From assembly GCA_947371715.1 (NCBI GenBank), contig CANBQQ010000058.1:1-10968 (forward strand): a DNA stretch of 10,968 nucleotides. Direction: 5' to 3'. Below the pieces are notes generated by a model, which searched no databases, was not told where the DNA came from, and saw only the letters and a list, made by a program, of their open reading frames with translations. Shown piece by piece: positions 5,874 to 10,968 of this stretch (the first letter of the stretch is position 1; the number at the start of each line of letters is the position of its first letter). The stretch comes from Flavipsychrobacter stenotrophus. GTDB lineage: Bacteria > Bacteroidota > Bacteroidia > Chitinophagales > Chitinophagaceae. Position numbers and translations under genes: made by a program.

Positions 5874-7628
5874 TTAATCTCTGCTGCGGCTTCTACCTTT
5901 GTTGCCGCCATAGCTGCCACCACTAGAACTTGGTGGTCTGCTGCCATAAGAGCGCTCTCCGGTGAACCTTCCACCGCCGCCTGGCTTAGCATAAGGGCGA
6001 CCTTCGCCACCGCTGCCGCCTCTTGGCTGGTCTGCTTCTTCAAGACGTACCTTACGGGTCTTGAATTTCTTGTTAGACAGATGTTCCTTTATGTACTCAG
6101 CTGCATCAGTAGGTACATTAAAGAAGCTGCTCATATCACGAACCGTAATACGATCGATCATGTTGGCTTCAATATCTGTAGATTCTGTGATGAACTGCAG
6201 CAAACGCTGTGAGTTCAAACCATCTTTTTCACCAAGGTTGATGAATAGACGTGTAAATCTGCTGCCACCGCTGTTACCTGCTGCACCACTCTTACGCTCA
6301 AAGCCTGCATTCAGGTCTTCAGAATCAGAATAAGCATCAATAGTATCCTTCAGTTGCAACCAGATCAGTTTACGGATCAGTTCGTCCTTATCCACGTTAG
6401 CAAACTGCTCGTGCATAGAATCGAAATAGATCTTTGCAAATTCGTCCTTAGGTTCTGCGTTAGCTATCTGCTCCATGTAGAAGAACAAACGCTTGCGTAC
6501 AACTTCAGCACCATCAGGTATATCAGTCTTGTGGAATTTTTGCTTAACCAACCTTTCTATCTGACGGATATTACCTATCTGCTTAGGAGAAACGATGGAC
6601 ATACAAATACCTGACTTACCGGCACGAGCGGTACGGCCGCTACGGTGCGTGTATACTTCAGGATCATCAGGTAATTCGTAATTGATTACGTGAGTAATGT
6701 CGTTTACGTCAATACCTCTTGCTGCAACATCGGTAGCTACGATAGCCTGTAACTGGCGGCTCTTAAAGCGCTCCATTACCTTGCTACGCATCTTCTGGTC
6801 CATATCGCCATGCAAAGGACTCACATGGTAGCCCATCTTCATCAACTTTTCAGACACTTCCTGACAATCCTGCTTGGTACGAGTAAAGATGATACCATAT
6901 ATACCCGGAGCGAAATCAAGCAAACGACGCAATGTTTCGAAACGGTTGTGGTGATTAGCTACAAAATACTGGTGGTCGATATTTTCATTAGTAACATTGG
7001 CTGCTGCTACTGAGAATTCCTGCCACTCCTTCATGAAGCGCTTAGCTATGTTACGCACATCATTACTCATAGTAGCAGAGAACAACCAGGTCTTCTTTTC
7101 AGCCGGTGTATTCTTCAGTATAAGCTCAATATCTTCACGGAAGCCCATGTTCAGCATTTCATCGGCCTCATCGAGAACGACATACTGAAGGCTTTCCAAA
7201 GAAATTGCCTTACGCTCCAAAAGGTCAATCAACCTTCCCGGAGTAGCCACTATAACCTGTGGATTGGCACGCACATCGCGTATCTGGCCCATAATAGGCA
7301 CGCCACCATATACTGCTGCTATACGCAGGCCACGCATCTGGCTGCCGTATTTCTGCATTTCAGTTTGTATCTGCATACACAATTCACGTGTAGGGCTCAA
7401 TACAAGGCATTGTACAGATTTTATATTAACATCTGTATGGTGCAACAAAGGAAGTCCGTAGGCGGCAGTTTTACCTGTTCCTGTTTGTGCAAGGCCGATG
7501 ATATCCTTCGGCTCCGATAAAAGATAAGGTATGACTTTCTGTTGAATTGGTGTTGGCGTTTCAAACCCGAGGTCTGCTAACGCCTGTTTAAGCTCTTCCC
7601 GCATTGGGAAGGAAGAAAAAGAATCCAT
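5874..7628 (-). CDS. deaD: DEAD-box ATP-dependent RNA helicase, DeaD/CsdA-DbpA type
   Basis: A 584-residue ATP-dependent RNA helicase, likely acting in ribosome assembly, RNA turnover or cold adaptation in the cytoplasm. All core motifs are intact: Q motif GFETPTPIQQ (21-30), Walker A AQTGTGKT (47-54), PTREL (79-83), TPGR (129-132), DEAD (153-156), SAT (184-186), ATDVAARGID (298-307) and HRSGRTAR (328-335). A helical linker (about 350-445) leads to a DbpA-type RNA-binding domain (about 458-530, beginning FTRLFINLGEKDGL), which in E. coli DbpA reads a 23S rRNA hairpin. The last 50 residues are a disordered, basic, Gly/Ser/Arg-rich tail with RGG and SYGG repeats. The long linker and tail fit CsdA/DeaD better than DbpA, so the symbol is approximate. 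It is probably monocistronic: its own -7 box lies 29 nt upstream and a hairpin follows the stop. Confidence 0.93.
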   Translation of the reverse strand: MDSFSSFPMREELKQALADLGFETPTPIQQKVIPYLLSEPKDIIGLAQTGTGKTAAYGLPLLHHTDVNIKSVQCLVLSPTRELCMQIQTEMQKYGSQMRGLRIAAVYGGVPIMGQIRDVRANPQVIVATPGRLIDLLERKAISLESLQYVVLDEADEMLNMGFREDIELILKNTPAEKKTWLFSATMSNDVRNIAKRFMKEWQEFSVAAANVTNENIDHQYFVANHHNRFETLRRLLDFAPGIYGIIFTRTKQDCQEVSEKLMKMGYHVSPLHGDMDQKMRSKVMERFKSRQLQAIVATDVAARGIDVNDITHVINYELPDDPEVYTHRSGRTARAGKSGICMSIVSPKQIGNIRQIERLVKQKFHKTDIPDGAEVVRKRLFFYMEQIANAEPKDEFAKIYFDSMHEQFANVDKDELIRKLIWLQLKDTIDAYSDSEDLNAGFERKSGAAGNSGGSRFTRLFINLGEKDGLNSQRLLQFITESTDIEANMIDRITVRDMSSFFNVPTDAAEYIKEHLSNKKFKTRKVRLEEADQPRGGSGGEGRPYAKPGGGGRFTGERSYGSRPPSSSGGSYGGNKGRSRSRD

Positions 7629-7657
7629 TAATAAAGAACTTTAAATATATGAAGCCG

Positions 7658-7665
7658 CAAAGTTA
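7658..7665 (-). promoter_or_regulatory. Bacteroidota -7 promoter box for the helicase gene
   Basis: On the minus strand the bases read TAACTTTG, a perfect TAnnTTTG match followed by C. It ends 29 nt before the ATG at 7628. The nearest TTG (minus strand, 7682-7680) is only 14 bp upstream, tighter than usual for a -33 element. Confidence 0.6.
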
Positions 7666-7817
7666 CGTTTAAATATTGACAATTACTGTGTGACTGAAGC
7701 TTCTGTACGTATTTTAACTTATACATAAATAATCAGGTTAATATTTCTCGCGAATAACTATCTGGCATAAATATTGTTACAGGTTGTAGAAAAAATTCGA
7801 TACTATCTATATTTTAA

Positions 7818-7825
7818 TATCTTTA
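7818..7825 (+). promoter_or_regulatory. Probable -7 promoter box for the second barrel gene
   Basis: TATCTTTA matches TAnnTTTG except for the last base and ends 26 nt before the ATG at 7852. It overlaps the 12-bp palindrome at 7822-7833. The rest of this 223-bp divergent region (7629-7851) is A+T-rich and holds no recognisable gene. Confidence 0.45.
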
Positions 7826-7833
7826 TGCATAAA
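7822..7833. repeat. 12-bp perfect palindrome overlapping a promoter
   Basis: TTTATGCATAAA reads the same on both strands. It covers the end of the putative -7 box and the expected transcription start of the gene at 7852, the position of a repressor operator. A partial relative, TTATACATAA, lies at 7719-7728. An operator role is inference only; the region is A+T-rich. Confidence 0.4.
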
Positions 7834-7851
7834 TAAATAACTCATCTAAAT

Positions 7852-8484
7852 ATGAAGCAGTTAATTTCTATTTGCCTTTTACTATCATTATGCACCGTAG
7901 CTATCGCTCAGCAAACAAATTCAAAAGAGAATACCAAAAAGCAGTATAGGTCCAAACCTCCGGTTTGCTACATAGGTTTCAGCATGGGTATCAACAACCC
8001 TTCCGGCGTACTTGGTTTTGATGTGAACATACCACTTACCAGCAATGTGACCTTAGATGGCGGCGCGGGAACAAGTACGTGGGGTAACAAATTATACGTT
8101 GGCGGAAAGTATTATCTCCGATCTCCTCAGCGCGGCTTCGCTTTTGGCGGAGGACTTACATTTAATTCAGGTGCCGACAATTTCAAAACCCGACTTGCTA
8201 CAATATATAACGACAGGCAAGAAGTTACGCTTAACTTAAAGTCTCAGGCAAACATATTCCTCGGCGCATATCACTACTGGACAGTAGGTAGATACAATAA
8301 CCGTTTCTACCTGGAATTAGGCAGATCTATACCTTTGACCGGTGTTCATTTTGACCAGATCAATGTAAACGGCAATCCAATTACCGAAAATAGCCGTAAA
8401 GCTGTTAACATTTTAGCACCGGGTGGATTTATGTTCGGTTTCGGCTTCTCGTTTGCATTATACAACAAACGCAGCGGCATGTAA
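7852..8484 (+). CDS. Putative outer-membrane beta-barrel protein
   Basis: A 210-residue exported protein. The signal peptide is residues 1-19 (MKQL, hydrophobic core, cleavage likely after AIA before QQT). A short basic polar stretch (about 20-36) precedes a region of alternating strands: CYIGFSMGI, GVLGFDVNIPL, VTLDGGAGT, LYVGGKYYL, FAFGGGLTF, EVTLNLKSQANIFLGAYHYW, NRFYLELGRSIPL and GGFMFGFGFSFALY. The many Gly and aromatic residues near strand ends are typical of small 8-stranded outer-membrane barrels. No named family is recognised. It ends NKRSGM rather than in an aromatic residue, so a final extension after the last strand is likely. It has its own probable promoter, divergent from the helicase, and no obvious terminator before the DUF5683 gene, which however has a promoter of its own. 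The ligand is unknown. Confidence 0.66.
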   Translation: MKQLISICLLLSLCTVAIAQQTNSKENTKKQYRSKPPVCYIGFSMGINNPSGVLGFDVNIPLTSNVTLDGGAGTSTWGNKLYVGGKYYLRSPQRGFAFGGGLTFNSGADNFKTRLATIYNDRQEVTLNLKSQANIFLGAYHYWTVGRYNNRFYLELGRSIPLTGVHFDQINVNGNPITENSRKAVNILAPGGFMFGFGFSFALYNKRSGM

Positions 8485-8545
8485 TACAATTTTCATATAA
8501 ATATTGAATAGCATACCATTTTGGTAGACTTTATTTAATAATCTA

Positions 8546-8553
8546 TAACTTTG
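8546..8553 (+). promoter_or_regulatory. Bacteroidota promoter (-33/-7) for the DUF5683 gene
   Basis: TAACTTTG is a perfect -7 box, with a TTTG -33 candidate at 8520-8523 separated by 22 bp. It is the best-formed promoter in the window. The box ends only 10 nt before the ATG at 8564, predicting a leader of just a few nucleotides. Confidence 0.68.
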
Positions 8554-8563
8554 CCCTCGCCTA

Positions 8564-9169
8564 ATGAAAATCAGTTTGAAATCTTCACTTATTTTATTGC
8601 TTTATACGTTGGTGTTTTCCTCGGCTCTGGTTTTAACACCAATAGCCGCGAAATGTCAATCTACGGATAGTGCTCCGGCAGACACCATTGCCGGCAATAG
8701 CAATAATGATCTCATAATAAAACGCCTTCCCTTCCAACCAAACCCCAAAAGGGCAGGCCTTTATTCAGCTATACTACCTGGTCTGGGCCAGTTTTATAAC
8801 AGGCAATACTGGAAGATACCGGTTATCTATGCAGGGCTGGCTGTAGCCGGATATTACTTTGTTGATAATCTCAACAATTACCAGGCGTACAGGAAAGCAT
8901 ATATAGGCAGGATAAATAACCCATACCCAACTGATAAGTATATGAACATTTACACTCAGGATCAGTTGCAACAGTTGCAAAACGACTACAATAAATTTCT
9001 GAATTTTACTGTGCTTTTCACAGGGGTGGGATATACTTTACAAGTACTTGAAGCAATAACAGGGGCCCATTTAAAGAACTTCGATATATCTCGTGACATA
9101 TCACTAAACGTGCAACCGGTAGTCTACCCTAAAGCCTTGGGAATAGGGCTTGCGGTGACATTGAAATGA
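8564..9169 (+). CDS. DUF5683 domain-containing membrane protein
   Basis: A 201-residue envelope protein of the DUF5683 type, common in Bacteroidota and of unknown function. The N-terminus (about 1-32) is a long signal peptide or anchor ending near AAKCQS. A polar Ser/Asp/Asn linker follows (33-55). The family core starts at PNPKRAGLYSAILPGLGQFYNRQYWKIP (59-86), with its diagnostic PGxGQxYNxxYWKxP pattern. A membrane helix at about 87-101 (VIYAGLAVAGYYFVD), a Tyr/Asn-rich stretch (NNYQAYRKAYIGR) and a second hydrophobic segment (about 145-166, FLNFTVLFTGVGYTLQVLEAI) come next. The C-terminus looks strand-like. In many Bacteroidota I know this gene from positions beside parA/parB, which are absent here. 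It follows the barrel gene by 79 nt but has its own promoter. Confidence 0.82.
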   Translation: MKISLKSSLILLLYTLVFSSALVLTPIAAKCQSTDSAPADTIAGNSNNDLIIKRLPFQPNPKRAGLYSAILPGLGQFYNRQYWKIPVIYAGLAVAGYYFVDNLNNYQAYRKAYIGRINNPYPTDKYMNIYTQDQLQQLQNDYNKFLNFTVLFTGVGYTLQVLEAITGAHLKNFDISRDISLNVQPVVYPKALGIGLAVTLK

Positions 9170-9240
9170 CAATGCTGTGAAACATCTACAATTCCTTTGG
9201 CAATTATTTTTTCACATTATCAATACTACTACTGGTTAAT

Positions 9241-9262
9241 AAATTTTAACAAAATAAAATTT
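9241..9262. repeat. A+T-rich inverted repeat upstream of the XRE regulator
   Basis: AAATTTTA (9241-9248) and TAAAATTT (9255-9262) form a perfect 8-bp inverted repeat with a 6-nt spacer, overlapping a second pair GTTAA/TTAAC (9235-9239/9246-9250). It sits in the 200-bp gap between the DUF5683 gene and the regulator gene, 107 bp before the latter. It could be an operator or a weak transcript end. No -7 box was found in this gap. Confidence 0.35.
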
Positions 9263-9369
9263 CCTTTTCCCCAACGAAAGCAATTGTTCTTACGTCTTTA
9301 TTAGCAACACACCATTTTTACATTTCTATACTATTATAACTACTCTAACGATTTCTTAAATCACCGATC

Positions 9370-9693
9370 ATGAACATTGGCTTAGCTATTAAATCCATCA
9401 GAAAGAAATTATCTATCACTCAGTATGAACTTGCTGAAAAATGTGAAATTTCTCAAACCTCTCTATCGCAAATAGAAACAGGCGTAAAGCGCCCAAGCCA
9501 GAGGACCATAAACAAAGTATGCCAGGTACTGGACATTCCTGAATCTATCATCTACATAGTAGCTATGCAGGAAGCTGATGTACCGGCCAGCAAGAGAAGC
9601 ATATACGATCTTGTATATCCTTCTATAAAGAGCCTTGCATTACAAATGGTAAGTGCAGAGCACATCAACCTTGTGGGAGAAATGCAGAACTAA
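9370..9693 (+). CDS. XRE-family helix-turn-helix transcriptional regulator
   Basis: A 107-residue small DNA-binding protein. Residues about 6-60 form a Cro/C1-type HTH: helix 1 IKSIRKKLSI, then TQYELAEKCEIS as helix 2, SQTSLSQIETG as the recognition helix, then RPSQRTINKVCQVLDIP as helices 4-5. The C-terminal ~45 residues (from IIYIVAMQEADVPASKR onwards) carry no sensor domain I recognise and may serve in dimerisation. It is a stand-alone gene: 200 bp of A+T-rich DNA lies upstream and a strong terminator follows. No toxin, restriction or phage gene adjoins it, so it is neither an obvious antitoxin nor a phage repressor. Targets are unknown; autoregulation through the inverted repeat at 9241-9262 is possible. 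Confidence 0.87.
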   Translation: MNIGLAIKSIRKKLSITQYELAEKCEISQTSLSQIETGVKRPSQRTINKVCQVLDIPESIIYIVAMQEADVPASKRSIYDLVYPSIKSLALQMVSAEHINLVGEMQN

Positions 9694-9713
9694 AAACAGG
9701 ATTTCAATTATAG

Positions 9714-9750
9714 AACAACCCAATGCTTTTCAGTAAGCATTGGGTTGTTT
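9714..9750 (+). terminator. Rho-independent terminator after the XRE gene
   Basis: A perfect 15-bp stem, AACAACCCAATGCTT (9714-9728) with AAGCATTGGGTTGTT (9735-9749), encloses a 6-nt loop (TTCAGT). It begins 20 nt after the stop. The T-tract is short and belongs partly to the stem, but the stem is the strongest in the window. Confidence 0.87.
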
Positions 9751-9843
9751 GCTTAATACCCATCGGCGTAATTCAACATCCAGGTACTGAAAAGTATGAT
9801 AATGGATTTTAAGCTTATATACTAACAACTATCTTGTATAAAC

Positions 9844-9851
9844 TATCTTTA
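9844..9851 (+). promoter_or_regulatory. Probable -7 promoter box for prmC
   Basis: TATCTTTA matches TAnnTTTG except for the last base, the same variant as at 7818-7825. It ends only 5 nt before the prmC ATG at 9857, so the transcript would start at or within about two bases of the AUG. A related TATCTTGT lies just upstream (9830-9837). Confidence 0.42.
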
Positions 9852-9856
9852 CACCT

Positions 9857-10708
9857 ATGCATACTTACAGCCAGGCATTTTATGCGCTGAAAGAAGAATT
9901 AACTCCCATGTATGATGAGCGCGAAGCCTCGGCAATAGCCCATGAAGTAATGCTGCATATTACGAGGCTGGACAAATTGGAACGGCTGGTGCAAAAGGAC
10001 AAAGAATTTACCACTGAACAAGAAATCTTATTCACACAAGCCCGTATAGACCTGCTAAAAGGCAAACCGCTGCAATATGTAACAGGATCTGCCTGGTTTA
10101 TGAACAGGGAATTCATTGTCAATGAACATGTACTTATTCCGCGCCCGGAGACGGAAGAACTAGTGCAGTGGGTCGTTGATGACAACAAAAAAGATAACAT
10201 ATCCATCTTCGATATAGGTACCGGCAGTGGCTGCATACCTATATCATTAAAGCTGGCACTACCTGCAGCAGCTGTTACTACTTGCGACATAAGCGAAATG
10301 GCCTTAGAGACTGCCGCTGCGAATGCCAAGAAGCTATTGGCCAATATCCATTTTATTGGCATGGATATTCTTGACACGGAGCAACAAAATAATACCGGTG
10401 TGTATGACGTTATTGTATCCAACCCGCCATACATACCTATTTCCGAGAGGGCTAATATGCATAGCAATGTAAAGGACCATGAACCCGAGATAGCCTTGTT
10501 TGTTCCAAATGATGATGCTTTATTATTTTACAGGGCTATAGCACAATTTGGCAAAACACATCTTGCTGAAAAGGGATCGATATATTGCGAACTGGAATCA
10601 TCGCACGCGCAGGAGACTAAAGCACTATTTGAACTGATGGGCTATAGCAACGTAGAAATACGCAAAGACATGCACGGCAACTGGCGAATGCTGAAGGCAC
10701 AAGAATAA
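9857..10708 (+). CDS. prmC: Peptide chain release factor N5-glutamine methyltransferase
   Basis: A 283-residue SAM-dependent enzyme that methylates the Gln of the GGQ motif in release factors RF1/RF2, in the cytoplasm, improving translation termination. The N-terminal helical domain (about 1-75) has the family's YDEREASAIAHEVMLH pattern. VTGSAWFMNREFIVNEHVLIPRPETEELV (75-103) is the highly conserved linker. The SAM-binding motif is DIGTGSGC (119-126), and the catalytic NPPY (189-192) recognises the glutamine amide. The C-terminus KDMHGNWRMLKA matches the usual ending. The length is normal (about 280). The first Met is the right start by comparison with the family, although a -7 box ends only 5 nt before it. 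The next gene starts 17 nt after the stop and is probably co-transcribed. PrmB (L3 methyltransferase) is the close alternative, but its N-terminus differs. Confidence 0.93.
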   Translation: MHTYSQAFYALKEELTPMYDEREASAIAHEVMLHITRLDKLERLVQKDKEFTTEQEILFTQARIDLLKGKPLQYVTGSAWFMNREFIVNEHVLIPRPETEELVQWVVDDNKKDNISIFDIGTGSGCIPISLKLALPAAAVTTCDISEMALETAAANAKKLLANIHFIGMDILDTEQQNNTGVYDVIVSNPPYIPISERANMHSNVKDHEPEIALFVPNDDALLFYRAIAQFGKTHLAEKGSIYCELESSHAQETKALFELMGYSNVEIRKDMHGNWRMLKAQE

Positions 10709-10725
10709 ATACTACAATATATACT

Positions 10726-10968
10726 ATGAGTTTCAGGTACAGTAAAAAAGACAGGAGTTTTATCAGTGCAATAGTGCTGGTACATGCTGTTTTTTTCCTG
10801 CTGGCGCTGCACTATACACGTATATACATGGGCGACTCATATGAGTATATCTATGAAGCAGTAAACATTAAGAACTTATTTTTCTTTTACAGTGGTAACC
10901 CTGCTATGCCCATTCAGCCGGAGTATATGACGCAAAGGCAACCATTGTATCCATTGTTGCTTACCGGT
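10726..10968 (+). CDS. GT-C (GT39-like) membrane protein, 5' part only
   Basis: An open frame of 81 codons starts at the ATG at 10726 and continues past the window end, so only the N-terminus is seen. It begins MSFRYSKKDRSFISAIVLVHAVFFLLALHY: a basic cytoplasmic end and one membrane helix (about residues 11-30). A periplasmic loop follows with YMGDSYEYIYEAVNIKN (35-51), whose acidic GDS..E pattern is at the position of the catalytic Asp/Glu of GT39-type glycosyltransferases. It ends RQPLYPLLLTG (71-81), resembling the R.P.YPLLL motif that opens the second helix in many of these proteins. The expected whole would be some 450-600 residues with about ten helices. It lies 17 nt after prmC with no terminator, so co-transcription is likely. 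The glycosyltransferase assignment is by resemblance of a short fragment. Confidence 0.65.
   Translation, partial: MSFRYSKKDRSFISAIVLVHAVFFLLALHYTRIYMGDSYEYIYEAVNIKNLFFFYSGNPAMPIQPEYMTQRQPLYPLLLTG

Noticed and set aside
9880..10467. 195-codon minus-strand frame opposite prmC
   Set aside because: It is long but lies fully inside prmC, is serine-rich, and has no recognisable motif; PrmC motifs on the other strand are decisive.
1..10968. Search for CRISPR arrays, tRNA or rRNA genes, insertion sequences, toxin-antitoxin or defence cassettes
   Set aside because: No regularly spaced repeats, cloverleaf-like sequences, transposase or integrase motifs, terminal inverted repeats or defence-family motifs were seen by reading both strands.

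Overview
The window looks like ordinary chromosomal DNA of a Bacteroidota bacterium, most likely in or near the Chitinophagaceae. Three things point there. Putative promoters carry the phylum's -7 box (TAnnTTTG) instead of a sigma-70 -10 box, and Shine-Dalgarno sequences are absent. The gene content is phylum-typical: a DUF5683 protein, outer-membrane barrel proteins, and a DeaD/DbpA-type helicase with an RG/SYGG tail. Base composition is moderate. The family assignment is inference from style; no 16S or marker search was possible.

Layout, left to right. (1) The 3' part of an O-methyltransferase gene runs, 5 nt later, into a large polytopic membrane protein of GT-C/GT39 type with a soluble C-terminal domain (1-2261, + strand). 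(2) Converging on it is a minus-strand pair: an outer-membrane beta-barrel gene followed by a DUF4241 gene (3710 down to 2275). (3) A plus-strand run holds tadA (tRNA adenosine deaminase), a small putative lipoprotein, a small exported protein closed by a clear Rho-independent terminator, and a small Rieske [2Fe-2S] protein (3884-5788). (4) A minus-strand DEAD-box RNA helicase (7628-5874) converges on the Rieske gene across a shared hairpin. (5) After a 223-bp divergent promoter region come a second outer-membrane-type protein, a DUF5683 membrane protein and a small XRE-family regulator with a strong terminator (7852-9750). (6) prmC (release-factor glutamine methyltransferase) is followed 17 nt later by the 5' end of a second GT-C-like membrane protein that runs off the window (10726-10968).

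Functionally there is a translation/RNA theme (tadA, prmC, DEAD-box helicase) mixed with envelope genes (two barrels, a lipoprotein, two GT-C-type proteins, DUF5683). I see no mobile element, CRISPR array, rRNA or tRNA gene, phage gene or recognisable defence cassette, and I do not claim a new multi-gene system. The points most worth a second look are: a DUF4241 gene next to an outer-membrane barrel; -7 boxes so close to start codons (prmC, DUF5683) that the transcripts should be leaderless or nearly so; a perfect 12-bp palindrome overlapping the putative promoter of the second barrel gene; four copies of an 8-mer around the lipoprotein gene; and two methyltransferase/GT-C gene pairs.
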